Below the pieces are notes generated by a model. It did not search any database. It saw only the letters and a program-made list of their open reading frames with translations, and was not told where the DNA came from. Both the position numbers and the translations under genes were made by a program. From the NCBI RefSeq assembly GCF_006542425.1, contig NZ_VFID01000016.1:240292-304291 (forward strand): a stretch of DNA of 64,000 nucleotides. The letters run 5' to 3'. How positions within the stretch are numbered: the stretch's first letter is position 1; every line of letters starts with the position of its first letter. Below, in pieces: positions 24,959-34,818 of this stretch. This DNA comes from Pseudoxanthomonas sp. z9 (GTDB lineage: Bacteria; Pseudomonadota; Gammaproteobacteria; Xanthomonadales; Xanthomonadaceae).

Positions 24959-24991
24959 AAAAGAAAAGGCCGCATCGCGGCCTTTTCTTTT
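24959..24991 (-). terminator. Intrinsic terminator after fadJ
   Basis: Hairpin stem GGCCGC-atc-GCGGCC (24968-24982) is flanked by AAAAGAAAA and TTTTCTTTT (24959-24967, 24983-24991). It therefore terminates in both directions. It begins four bases downstream of the fadJ stop codon. Confidence 0.85.
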
Positions 24992-24994
24992 GAC

Positions 24995-27058
24995 TCATGC
25001 AGCCGGTTGCCGCAGCGCTTCCGAATCCCAGCCGGGACGCGGGGCGAAGCGGTCGCCGTGGCGCGCTTGCAGGGCCTTGAGCCTGGCCAGCAGCGTGTCG
25101 GCGCCGGTGCTGCGGATGTACTGGATGGGGCCGCCGCGAAACGGGGCGAAACCGGTGCCGAAGATCACGCCGGCATCCAGCAGATCGCCGTCGGACACCA
25201 CGCCGTCGTACAGGCAGGCCACCGCTTCATTGAGCAGCGGCAGGATCAGGCGGTCTTCCAGATCTTCCGGTGCTTTGTAGTCCTGCGGCACCTCCGGCTT
25301 GACCGGCTTGCCGTTCTCCCACTTGTACAGGCCCTGGCCGTCCTTCTTGCCGCGCTTGCCCGCTTCCACGTTGCCGAGCGCGGCGGGAACCGTGAGGCCG
25401 AGGAATGGGGCCAGTTCCATGCCCACACCGGCGGCCACGTCCAGGCCGACGGTGTCGATCAGCTCGATCGGCCCCATCGGCATGCCGAACTTCACCGCCG
25501 CCTTGTCGATGACCGGGCCGGGAATGCCTTCGGCATACGCGTTGGCCGCTTCCAGCATGTACGGGAACAGCACGCGGTTGACCAGGAAGCCGGGCGTGCC
25601 GGCGACCGGCACCGGCAGCTTGTCGATGGCCTTGCAGAACGCGGCCAGGCGCTTTTCGGTCTCCGGCGCCATCGCGTCGTGGCGGATGATTTCCACCAGC
25701 GGCATCAGCGCGACCGGATTGAAGTAGTGCAGGCCGGCGAACTGCGCCGGGCGCTGGATGTGTTCACGCAGTTCGGTCAGCGGAATGGACGAGGTGTTGG
25801 TGGTCAGCAGCGCGTCGGGCTTCAGGCGCGGCTCGACCGACTGGTACAGATCGCGCTTGGCTTCCGGGTTCTCGATGATCGCCTCGATCACCAGATCCGC
25901 TTCCGGCACGCCGTCGCCGGCCAGATCGCTCTTCAGCCGCGCGGCAACGGCCGGACGCTTGGCCTCGTCCTTCACCCGCTTGGCGAACAGTTCCTGCGCG
26001 CGGCTCATCGCGCCGTCGATGAAACGCTGCTCGCGATCCTGCAGGGTGACTTCGAAACCCTTGTAGGCCGACCAGGCGGCGATGTCGCCGCCCATCACGC
26101 CGGCGCCGACCACGTGCACGCGCTGGATGCCGTGATCCTTGCCGCCCAGGCCCTTGAGCCGCTCGGTCAGGAAGAAGATCCGCACCAGGTTGCGCGCGGT
26201 CGGGGTGGACGCCAGCTTGACCACCGCCTTGCGCTCGGCGTCCAGACGGCCCTGGATGCCCTTGCCGCCGGATTGCTGCCAGGTGTTGATGAGCGCGTAG
26301 GGCGCGGGGTAGTGCGCGCGCGGCGCCTTGCGCGCGACCTGCTTGGTCATCTGCGGCGCCAGGATCCGGCGCGCGATCCAGGTGTTGCTGATCCAGCCCA
26401 GGAAGCGCTGCTGGAACGGACGCTGCACGCCGTTCTGGAGCAGGCCGATGGCGGTGTCCAGCAATATCGCCGGTTCCACCACCTTGTCGACCAGCCCCAT
26501 CGCGCGCGCGGCGCTGGCCGACAGCGTGCGGCCGGTGAGCATCATGTCCATCGCCTTGGGCGAGCCGATCAGCCGCGGCAGGCGCGCGCTGCCACCCCAG
26601 CCCGGGAAGATGCCTAGCTTCACCTCGGGCAGGCCGATGCGGGTGGACGCGTCGCTGGAGGCCACGCGGTAGCGGCAGGCCAGCGAAATCTCGGTGCCGC
26701 CGCCCATGCAGAAGCCGTGGATGGCCGAGACGGTCGGGCAGGGCAGTTCGGCCAGCTTCTGGAACACGCTCTGGCCGCGACGGATGGCGTCGCTGACGGT
26801 GCCGCGGCGATCGAATTCCTGGAACTCCTTCAGGTCCGCGCCGGCGATGAAACCGGAGCTCTTGGCCGAGCGCAGTACCAATCCCTTGGGTGGGTCGATG
26901 GCGAGGCGTTCGAGCAGGTCGGACAGCTCGATCAGCGCGTCCTGGGAGAACGCGTTGACGCTGGCACCCTGGCGGTCGAAGCTGAGGACGACGATGCCGT
27001 CGCTGCGCAGTTCGGTCTGCCAGTGACTGAATCGAAGCCCATCGAAGTTTGCGGCCAT
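24995..27058 (-). CDS. fadJ: FadJ-type fatty acid oxidation multifunctional enzyme
   Basis: The 687-residue protein joins an enoyl-CoA hydratase/isomerase domain (about 10-190: FIAGADLKEFQ, GGGTEISLACRYRVA, LPEVKLGIFPGWGGSARLP) to 3-hydroxyacyl-CoA dehydrogenase domains (about 310-680: VHVVGAGVMGGDIAAWSAY, HYFNPVALMPLVEII). This is the FadB/FadJ architecture; its length and composition fit FadJ. It carries out the hydration and dehydrogenation steps of beta-oxidation. A thiolase partner gene is not adjacent. The gene reads divergently from rpoE, with about 330 bases between. Confidence 0.88.
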   Translation of the reverse strand: MAANFDGLRFSHWQTELRSDGIVVLSFDRQGASVNAFSQDALIELSDLLERLAIDPPKGLVLRSAKSSGFIAGADLKEFQEFDRRGTVSDAIRRGQSVFQKLAELPCPTVSAIHGFCMGGGTEISLACRYRVASSDASTRIGLPEVKLGIFPGWGGSARLPRLIGSPKAMDMMLTGRTLSASAARAMGLVDKVVEPAILLDTAIGLLQNGVQRPFQQRFLGWISNTWIARRILAPQMTKQVARKAPRAHYPAPYALINTWQQSGGKGIQGRLDAERKAVVKLASTPTARNLVRIFFLTERLKGLGGKDHGIQRVHVVGAGVMGGDIAAWSAYKGFEVTLQDREQRFIDGAMSRAQELFAKRVKDEAKRPAVAARLKSDLAGDGVPEADLVIEAIIENPEAKRDLYQSVEPRLKPDALLTTNTSSIPLTELREHIQRPAQFAGLHYFNPVALMPLVEIIRHDAMAPETEKRLAAFCKAIDKLPVPVAGTPGFLVNRVLFPYMLEAANAYAEGIPGPVIDKAAVKFGMPMGPIELIDTVGLDVAAGVGMELAPFLGLTVPAALGNVEAGKRGKKDGQGLYKWENGKPVKPEVPQDYKAPEDLEDRLILPLLNEAVACLYDGVVSDGDLLDAGVIFGTGFAPFRGGPIQYIRSTGADTLLARLKALQARHGDRFAPRPGWDSEALRQPAA

Positions 27059-27176
27059 GATCGGACCATCCGTTTACGTATGGACAAGACCGCTATCATC
27101 CCGAGGTTGTTTAACCCGCGTCAAATCCGCATATCCGGGAGAGGGGTTGATCGACGGCCGGGGAAATGATCCCGTG

Positions 27177-27212
27177 CCGGCGGTTAAATTCTTGATATAC
27201 CGCCGGTTTTTT
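27177..27212 (+). terminator. Terminator-like hairpin without an obvious upstream gene
   Basis: CCGGCGGT and ACCGCCGG form an eight-base stem with a 14-base AT-rich loop, followed by six T on the plus strand (27207-27212). It lies on the wrong strand for fadJ and upstream of rpoE, so it would end a transcript started between 27060 and 27170, such as a small RNA or antitermination leader. Confidence 0.55.
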
Positions 27213-27321
27213 CCGGCTGGCACGCAGGTTCCGGGCGTCGTTGCCCGTAGCCGCGCGATGGCCAGGCCCGGAGCGCCGGCGGGATGGGAAACGGGGCCGG
27301 TCGGGCCCGAGACCCACCCGT

Positions 27322-27348
27322 GAACTTTTTTCCGCGGATGCGGTCACA
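27322..27348 (+). promoter_or_regulatory. Sigma-E-dependent promoter of rpoE
   Basis: GAACTT (27322-27327), a 16-base spacer, and TCACA (27344-27348) match the ECF sigma-E promoter pattern (GAACTT-N16/17-TCNNA). It lies about 40 bases before the rpoE start at 27390, consistent with autoregulation, as known for sigma-E operons. Confidence 0.75.
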
Positions 27349-27389
27349 TTGCCCGGCTGATGGCCGAGCTCACAGGAGTGCAGCCCGGC

Positions 27390-28010
27390 ATGGCCGGAAC
27401 CGATTCAACACAGGAGTTGGACCTCGAACTGGTCAAGCGGGTGCAGCGCGGCGACAGCGCGGCCTTCGATCTGCTGGTGCGCAAGTACCAGCATCGGGTG
27501 GTGGCCCTGATCGGGCGCTACATCCATGACTGGAGCGAATGCCAGGACGTGGCCCAGGAAACCTTCCTGCGCGCTTATCGCGCGCTGGGGAACTTCCGCG
27601 GCGATGCCCAGTTCTATACGTGGCTTCATCGGATTGCAGTGAATACCGCCAAGAACCACCTCGTAGCGCACAACCGCAGGCCGCCGACGGATGACGTCGA
27701 CGCCGCCGACGCCGAGCAGTACGACGCCGGCAGCCGTCTTCGCGACACGGATACCCCCGAACGCGAATTGATGCGCCAGGAACTGGAGCGCACGGTGATG
27801 AAGGCCGTGGACGCGCTGCCCGAGGAATTGAGGACCGCCATCACCCTGCGCGAGGTGGAAGGTCTGAGCTATGAGGAAATCGCGCAGAAGATGGATTGCC
27901 CCATCGGCACCGTGCGTTCCCGCATTTTCCGTGCGCGTGAAGCCATCGATGCCGAGTTGCGACCCTTGCTCGATACAGAAAGTGCCACCCGGGAGCGTAG
28001 CCGCCCATGA
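27390..28010 (+). CDS. rpoE: RNA polymerase sigma factor RpoE (sigma-E)
   Basis: I prefer the ATG at 27390, eleven bases after AGGAG and downstream of the sigma-E promoter; the in-frame ATG at 27360 would leave almost no leader. The 206-residue protein has sigma region 2 (AFDLLVRKYQHRVVALIGRY, WSECQDVAQETFLRAYRAL) and region 4 (TAITLREVEGLSYEEIAQKM, CPIGTVRSRIFRAREAIDAE). It directs envelope-stress transcription. It is followed by rseA (overlap of four bases) and mucD, the usual order. Confidence 0.95.
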   Translation: MAGTDSTQELDLELVKRVQRGDSAAFDLLVRKYQHRVVALIGRYIHDWSECQDVAQETFLRAYRALGNFRGDAQFYTWLHRIAVNTAKNHLVAHNRRPPTDDVDAADAEQYDAGSRLRDTDTPERELMRQELERTVMKAVDALPEELRTAITLREVEGLSYEEIAQKMDCPIGTVRSRIFRAREAIDAELRPLLDTESATRERSRP

Positions 28011-28945
28011 CCGTAGAACTCGACAAACTGGACATCCACAACCGCCAGCAGCTTTCGGCGTTGATGGACGGCGAGTTGTCGCCCGATGAAGCCCGTTTCC
28101 TGCTGCGCCGCCTGCAGCACGACGGCGAACTGAACGCCTGCTGGGAACGCTGGCAGCTGTGCGGCGACGTGCTGCGTGGCCAGGCCCAGGCGCCCGCGCC
28201 GGAAGGCTTTGCCGCGCGGGTGGCGCTGGCCGTGGCCGCCGAGGCCCGCCAGCCGGCCGCCAACCAGGAAACGACCGGCGCGCCGCGTGGCCGCCTGGCC
28301 CGCTGGGGCGGCGGTGCATTGGCCGCCTCGGTCGCCCTGGTCGCCTTGTTCATGGTTCGCCAGCAGGCCCCGCAGGATGACGCCGCTTCCGCCGCCCCAT
28401 CGGTGGCTGCGGTGCCGACCGCACCGGCTGACGGCGCGGGTATTCCCGCCACCGCCGCCGATACCGGCACGCTGGCCGATGGCGCCGGAGCGGCCGAACA
28501 GGCCCTGGCCTCGGCGGCCACCGCCGCAGTGGCCGTGGCCAGCGTGCCGCGCCGTGCCGATGCCGCTTCCCGTCGCAGCGCCACCCGCACCCAGCAGGCG
28601 GCCCGCAGCGCCGCGGGCCGGGTGATGCGCGAGCCGGTCCGGGCCGTGGCCCGCGCCACGCCGCCGGTCGCGGTGCCCGCTGTCGCCAACAACGCTCCCA
28701 TCCTGCCGGCGTCCGTATCCCCGGCGAGTGCGATCGCCCGCAACGGCAATCCGTTCTCGCCGGCGCCGGCCGCCCCGCAGGCCCGGCCGTGGCCGCGCTC
28801 GACGCTGTCGCAGTACCCGGCCAGCGGCGCCTTCAACGCCGGCTTCTCCAGTGATGCGGGTGCCCGTACGTTCTACCCGTTCGAGCCCTCCACCGAGGCC
28901 CCATCGGTACCGCCGGTCGAACCGGCCCGCGTGCCGCAGCGCTGA
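28007..28945 (+). CDS. rseA: Anti-sigma-E factor RseA
   Basis: The ATG overlaps the rpoE stop (ATGA at 28007-28010). The 312-residue protein has an N-terminal RseA domain that binds sigma-E (about 10-60: DIHNRQQLSALMDGELS, ARFLLRRLQHDGELNACWER). One membrane helix (about 100-117: GGALAASVALVALFMV) and a long Ala/Pro-rich periplasmic tail follow. The tail lacks clear conserved structure and is longer than in E. coli RseA (216 residues). Release by regulated proteolysis is known for the family. RseB is absent here. Confidence 0.9.
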   Translation: MTVELDKLDIHNRQQLSALMDGELSPDEARFLLRRLQHDGELNACWERWQLCGDVLRGQAQAPAPEGFAARVALAVAAEARQPAANQETTGAPRGRLARWGGGALAASVALVALFMVRQQAPQDDAASAAPSVAAVPTAPADGAGIPATAADTGTLADGAGAAEQALASAATAAVAVASVPRRADAASRRSATRTQQAARSAAGRVMREPVRAVARATPPVAVPAVANNAPILPASVSPASAIARNGNPFSPAPAAPQARPWPRSTLSQYPASGAFNAGFSSDAGARTFYPFEPSTEAPSVPPVEPARVPQR

Positions 28946-29032
28946 GCGCGGCCGCATCGTCATTCCCCGGCGCGGGACCGCGCCGGGTTTCCCACCCCAA
29001 GAACCGCCATCCGTAATCGAGGCCCGCATTCG

Positions 29033-30562
29033 ATGAGTCTGAGTGCCCGTTCCAACGTGTTGTCCCTGCTGATCCTCACCGTGCCGCTGGCCGCCTGCGC
29101 GCGCCCGGCCGATCCCGCGCCGGCGACCTCGGTCGCCGCGTCCGTTCCCGCGGTGGCGCAGTCGTCCGCGCCGCAACTGGTGAGCGGCCTGCCGGATTTC
29201 ACCAACCTGGTCGAACAGGTCGGTCCCGGCGTGGTCAATATCGAAGCCCAGATCGGCAGCCGCCGGACCGCCGATGCCGGCGAAGCGATGGGCGAGGACG
29301 AGATTCCCGAATTCTTCCGCCGCATGCTGCCGCCCGGCTTCCAGATGCCGGGCCCGGGGGATCGTGGCCGTGGCCCGCGCGGCGTCTCCGCCGGTTCGGG
29401 CTTCATCATTTCCGCCGACGGCTACGTGCTGACCAACCACCACGTGATCGACGGCGCCGACGAGGTGAAGGTGAAGTTGCCGGATCGCCGCGAGTTCACC
29501 GCCAAGGTGATCGGCAGCGACCAGCAGTACGACGTGGCATTGCTGAAGATCGAGGCCAAGGGCCTGCCGGTGGTGCGCCTGGGTGACTCCAGGACGCTCA
29601 AGCCGGGCCAGTGGGTGGTGGCGATCGGTTCGCCGTTCGGCCTGGACCATTCGGTCACCGCCGGCGTGGTCAGCGCGGTCGGTCGCAGCACCGGCGGCCA
29701 GGAACAACGCTACGTGCCCTTCATCCAGACCGACGTGGCGATCAACCAGGGCAACTCCGGTGGCCCGCTGCTCAACACCCGCGGTGAAGTGGTCGGCATC
29801 AACTCGCAGATCTTCTCCGCCTCCGGCGGCTATATGGGCATCAGCTTCGCGATTCCGATCGATCTGGCGATGGGCGCGGTGGACCAGCTGAAGGCGACCG
29901 GCAAGGTCAGCCGTGGCCAGTTGGGCGTGGTGGTGCAACCCTTGGATACCGACAAGGCTCGCGGCCTTGGCGCACCCGACACCCGTGGCGCGTTGGTCAC
30001 CGAAGTGCTGGAAGACAGCCCGGCCGCCAGGGCAGGGCTCGCCCCGGGCGATATCATCAAGGCGTTCAACGGCGCGCCCATCAATGAGTCCAGTGACCTT
30101 CCACCGCTGGTGGGCGCGCTGACGCCGGGTACCAAGGCCACCATCACGGTCCTGCGGGAAGGCAAGCCGCGTGACCTGGGGGTCACCCTGACCGAGCTCA
30201 ACGAGAACGTGGCCTCCGCCGGTGGCTTGCCCGCCGTGCCTGGCAAATCCGCACAGGCGGCAGTCACCAATTCATTGGGCATTGTCGCTCAGGATCTGGA
30301 CGCAAATACCCGCAAGCAGATGGGGTTGAAGACGGGTGAGGGGGTTTTGATCTCACGCATTACCGGTGTTGCTGCGCGTGAAGCCGGATTGGCTCCTGGC
30401 ATGGTGATCTTGCAAGTGGGGCGCACGCCTGTGGGTTCCGTTTCCTCGCTAAATGAGCAGCTTAAGGGCGTGAAGCCTGGCCAGACGGTCATGTTCCTGG
30501 CCCGCCGGGGAGGCGCCACCAGTTTCTTTGCCGTGACAGCGGACAAGGGTACTTCTCAATAG
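29033..30562 (+). CDS. mucD: Periplasmic serine protease MucD/DegP (HtrA family)
   Basis: The 509-residue protein starts with a lipoprotein-like signal (LSLLILTVPLAACA) and a linker rich in Ala/Ser. The trypsin-like domain has H137 (LTNHHVIDG), D167 (YDVALLKI) and S242 (QGNSGGPLL). Two PDZ domains follow (about 300-390 and 410-500: VVVQPLDTDKARGLGAPDTR, GLAPGDIIKAF). It degrades and refolds misfolded envelope proteins and completes the sigma-E operon with rpoE and rseA. A hairpin terminator follows at 30591-30619. Confidence 0.94.
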   Translation: MSLSARSNVLSLLILTVPLAACARPADPAPATSVAASVPAVAQSSAPQLVSGLPDFTNLVEQVGPGVVNIEAQIGSRRTADAGEAMGEDEIPEFFRRMLPPGFQMPGPGDRGRGPRGVSAGSGFIISADGYVLTNHHVIDGADEVKVKLPDRREFTAKVIGSDQQYDVALLKIEAKGLPVVRLGDSRTLKPGQWVVAIGSPFGLDHSVTAGVVSAVGRSTGGQEQRYVPFIQTDVAINQGNSGGPLLNTRGEVVGINSQIFSASGGYMGISFAIPIDLAMGAVDQLKATGKVSRGQLGVVVQPLDTDKARGLGAPDTRGALVTEVLEDSPAARAGLAPGDIIKAFNGAPINESSDLPPLVGALTPGTKATITVLREGKPRDLGVTLTELNENVASAGGLPAVPGKSAQAAVTNSLGIVAQDLDANTRKQMGLKTGEGVLISRITGVAAREAGLAPGMVILQVGRTPVGSVSSLNEQLKGVKPGQTVMFLARRGGATSFFAVTADKGTSQ

Positions 30563-30590
30563 CCAACTGCAGAATTTGGGGCGGAGAAAT

Positions 30591-30619
30591 AAGGAGGCTG
30601 CCTCTGAGGCAGCCTCCTT
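30591..30619. terminator. Bidirectional hairpin after mucD
   Basis: AAGGAGGCTGCC and GGCAGCCTCCTT form a 12-base perfect stem around TCTGA. It is followed by CTTTC on the plus strand and preceded by AAAT, so the T-tract is short. It separates mucD from the opposite-strand small peptide gene, whose stop is five bases beyond. Confidence 0.75.
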
Positions 30620-30623
30620 GCTT

Positions 30624-30791
30624 TCATGCATATAGCGACATAGCGCATGTGACCTCGCCATTTTCCCAGAGGGAACAGCAGAGATATCCGCCGTTACCGA
30701 GGGATATACAGCTGACCTCCCTGGCCGAGAGATTGACAGGCGCAACCCCGGCCACGACTAGAACGAGCAGAATCCAGCTGATTTTCTTCAT
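30624..30791 (-). CDS. Small secreted cysteine-containing peptide (55 residues)
   Basis: On the minus strand an ATG at 30791, behind AGGGGA (spacing about five), opens a 55-residue frame. It begins with a textbook signal peptide (MKKISWILLVLVVAGVAPVN, then LSA as the likely cleavage site at about residue 23). The mature 32 residues contain four cysteines (REVSCISLGN, YLCCSLWENGE, VTCAMSLYA). The frame sits between mucD and lepA on the strand opposite both and ends at the hairpin terminator. Length below the usual ORF cut-off explains why it is easily missed. No family is recognised. It could be a periplasmic disulfide-stabilised peptide. Confidence 0.6.
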   Translation of the reverse strand: MKKISWILLVLVVAGVAPVNLSAREVSCISLGNGGYLCCSLWENGEVTCAMSLYA

Positions 30792-30991
30792 GATTTCCCC
30801 TGATTGCCAGTGTGTGAACGATGCTGTATACGGGCATCATTTGCCCGAGTAAGTCCAATTACAGACCGGCTGGGAGGAAGTCAACGGCTGGAGCTTCAAA
30901 GTTAGTCATGGCGCAGGATGCCTCGGTCCCGGGCCCCGGCCATGCGATAATGCCCCGTTATCCTGACGACGGCCGTGGCCGCCGCCCCCAC

Positions 30992-32800
<1,809 letters not shown>

Positions 32801-32802
32801 TG

Positions 32803-32910
32803 GTGGGAATGGGGAATCGGGAATCGGGAATCGGCAAGGCGACTGCGAAGCGCTTGGCCGTTGGCCGGAAACTCCATTCTCGACTCCCGATTCTCCATTC
32901 CCGGTTTTAG
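32803..32910. repeat. Imperfect inverted repeat with (GGGAATSG)-type arms
   Basis: Between lepA and lepB the left arm GGGAATGGGGAATCGGGAAT... (32805-32835) faces a complementary right arm CGACTCCCGATTCTCCATTCCCG (about 32880-32905). The same repeating heptamer/octamer arms occur at 35742-35878 and 41634-41720. Confidence 0.7.
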
Positions 32911-32918
32911 GAAAACGT

Positions 32919-33713
32919 ATGGTCTGGTTCGAAACTATCCTGGTCGTGTTGACGCTGCTCACCGGCGTTATCTGGCTGCTCGACAAGCTGTTCTTCGCCA
33001 AGCGCCGTTCCGCGCGCGGCGGGTTGCTGGACGAGGAACCGGTGCTGGTGGACTACTCGCGGGCGTTTTTCCCGGTGCTGGCAATCGTGCTGGTGCTGCG
33101 CAGCTTCGTCGCCGAGCCGTACAAGATCCCGTCCAGCTCGATGATGCCGAACCTGCTGATCGGCGACTTCATCCTGGTCAACAAGTTCGCCTACGGCCTG
33201 CGCCTGCCGATCAACAACCGCAAGTTCGTCGCCATCGGCGAACCCAAGCGTGGCGACGTGGTGGTGTTCAAGCCGCCGCACGACCCGGAGAACAACTGGA
33301 TCAAGCGCGTGATCGGCCTGCCGGGCGACCGCATCGGCTTCCAGGGCAATACGGTTTCCATCAACGGCCAGCCGCTGGCCTACCAGACCCTGGGCACCTA
33401 CGCCGGCCGTGGCCTGCCGATGGGCGCGGAGAGCGCGACCCTGCTGGAGGAACAGCTCCCGGGCCGTCCGCACAAGGTGCTGGAAGTGCTGGAGCGGGCC
33501 ACCGGCGAGGGCGAGTGGATCGTGCCGCCGGGCCACTATTTCGTGATGGGCGACAATCGTGATAATAGCGAGGACGGCCGGCTGTGGACCCAGACCCACT
33601 TCCTGCCGGAAGAGAACCTGCGCGGCAAGGCCTTCCTGATCTGGCTGAACTGCGAGGACTGGTTCTGCAAGGGGAGCTTCGAACCGTCCCGGATCGGCAA
33701 CCGCATCCAGTGA
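32919..33713 (+). CDS. lepB: Signal peptidase I
   Basis: The 264-residue protein has an N-terminal membrane helix (about 2-20 WFETILVVLTLLTGVIWLL) and a second hydrophobic segment at about 48-60. Serine S74 is the nucleophile in PSSSMMPNLL, and K129 in NNWIKRVIGLPGD is the general base. Box E FVMGDNRDNSEDGR is intact. It removes signal peptides from exported proteins at the inner membrane. Its place after lepA is the standard operon order. Confidence 0.95.
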   Translation: MVWFETILVVLTLLTGVIWLLDKLFFAKRRSARGGLLDEEPVLVDYSRAFFPVLAIVLVLRSFVAEPYKIPSSSMMPNLLIGDFILVNKFAYGLRLPINNRKFVAIGEPKRGDVVVFKPPHDPENNWIKRVIGLPGDRIGFQGNTVSINGQPLAYQTLGTYAGRGLPMGAESATLLEEQLPGRPHKVLEVLERATGEGEWIVPPGHYFVMGDNRDNSEDGRLWTQTHFLPEENLRGKAFLIWLNCEDWFCKGSFEPSRIGNRIQ

Positions 33714-33753
33714 CGGCAACATCATCCAGGGCGTGTTCAACGGGGGACTGGCA

Positions 33754-34137
33754 ATGAATCACAAGCATCAGAGTGGCATCACCTTGATTGGCTTCCTGGT
33801 CGTGCTCGCGGTGGTGGGGTTCGCCGCGTTCATCGCCATGAAACTGTTCCCGATGTACCAGGAGTACTACTCGGTCCGCACCGCGATGCGTGGCCTGGCG
33901 GCTGAGCCGGGCATCGCCGACATGGATCCGCAGCGCATCCAGGACAAGTTCTTCCGCCACCTGGCGATCGACTACACCGAGAACGTCAAGCCGGCCAACG
34001 TCAACTTCGAACGCACCGACGGTGGTTGGCTGATGAAGGTCAATTACGAAGTGCGCCGCTCGATGGTCGGCAACCTCGACGTGGTCGGCAAGTTCGACAC
34101 CACCGAGGAACTGACCCGCCGCGGCGGTTCGGAATAA
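33754..34137 (+). CDS. DUF4845 membrane protein
   Basis: The 127-residue protein starts with MNHKHQSGITLIGFLVVLAVVG, a prepilin-like hydrophobic helix (about 8-30). A conserved soluble part (RTAMRGLAAEPG, KFFRHLAIDYTENVK, WLMKVNYEVRRSMVGNLDVV) follows. DUF4845 always sits between lepB and rnc in this group, and its function is unknown. The start resembles type IV pseudopilin leaders, but there is no pilin signature. Confidence 0.85.
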   Translation: MNHKHQSGITLIGFLVVLAVVGFAAFIAMKLFPMYQEYYSVRTAMRGLAAEPGIADMDPQRIQDKFFRHLAIDYTENVKPANVNFERTDGGWLMKVNYEVRRSMVGNLDVVGKFDTTEELTRRGGSE

Positions 34138-34140
34138 GGT

Positions 34141-34818
34141 TTGAGCGTACTCCGGCTCACGCATGAGTTCGTCAATCAGGGTTTGCTGGGGCAGGCCCTG
34201 ACCCATCGCAGCGCCGGGGCGCCGCACAACGAACGGCTGGAATTCCTCGGCGACGGCATCGTCAACCTGCTGGTCGCCGAGGCGCTGTTCCAGCGCTGGC
34301 CCAAGGCCGACGAAGGCGCGTTGACCCGCGCGCGCGCCGAACTGGTGCGCGAGGCGTCGCTGGCCACCATCGCCCGGCGCATGGAACTGGGCGCGCGGCT
34401 GACGATGGGGCCGGGAGAAATGAAGTCCGGCGGACATCGTCGCGACTCGATCCTCGCCGACGCGCTGGAAGCGCTGGTGGCCGCCATCTATCTGGACGCC
34501 GGCTTCGAGGCGTGCCGGGCGGTGGTGTTGCCGTGGTTCGAGGACTCGCTGGCCGCGCTGCCGGTCGGCAAGCCCGAAAAGGACGCCAAGACCCGCCTGC
34601 AGGAATGGCTGCAGGCGCGCCAGCGGCCGTTGCCGCTGTACGAGCTGGTGTCCGAGAGCGGCGACGATCACGCCAAGCAGTTCGTGGCCCGTTGCAGCAT
34701 CCAGGAACCACCGCTGTCGGCCGAGGGCGAGGGCACCTCACGGCGCATCGCCGAGCAGGCCGCCGCCGCGGCCCTGCTGGATCAACTGGCAGAGACCAAA
34801 CGGAACACCGTCGAATGA
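34141..34818 (+). CDS. rnc: Ribonuclease III
   Basis: The start is TTG at 34141, three bases after the DUF4845 stop; 225 residues fit the family. The nuclease signature [14 protein letters not shown] (about 26-39; the usual serine of GDS is glycine here) is followed by [17 protein letters not shown] (acidic catalytic residues). A double-stranded-RNA-binding domain lies at about 152-222 ([20 protein letters not shown]). It processes rRNA and other structured RNAs. It overlaps era (ATGA). Confidence 0.93.
   Translation: MSVLRLTHEFVNQGLLGQALTHRSAGAPHNERLEFLGDGIVNLLVAEALFQRWPKADEGALTRARAELVREASLATIARRMELGARLTMGPGEMKSGGHRRDSILADALEALVAAIYLDAGFEACRAVVLPWFEDSLAALPVGKPEKDAKTRLQEWLQARQRPLPLYELVSESGDDHAKQFVARCSIQEPPLSAEGEGTSRRIAEQAAAAALLDQLAETKRNTVE

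Larger units (their letters stand above)
27059..27389. other. Intergenic region between fadJ and rpoE, 331 bases
   Basis: It carries the divergent promoters. Within it I see an isolated terminator-like hairpin (27177-27212) and a sigma-E type promoter (27322-27348), listed separately. A candidate TTTACG...TATCAT pair at 27073-27099 (15-base spacing) is weak. No coding sequence is supported. Confidence 0.55.

Noticed and set aside
25007..26617. Long open frame opposite fadJ
   Set aside because: High GC produces long antisense frames; fadJ on the other strand has clear conserved motifs, and this one has none.
27869..29938. Long minus-strand frame across rseA and mucD
   Set aside because: It is a shadow of the real genes in GC-rich DNA, with no domain or start signal.
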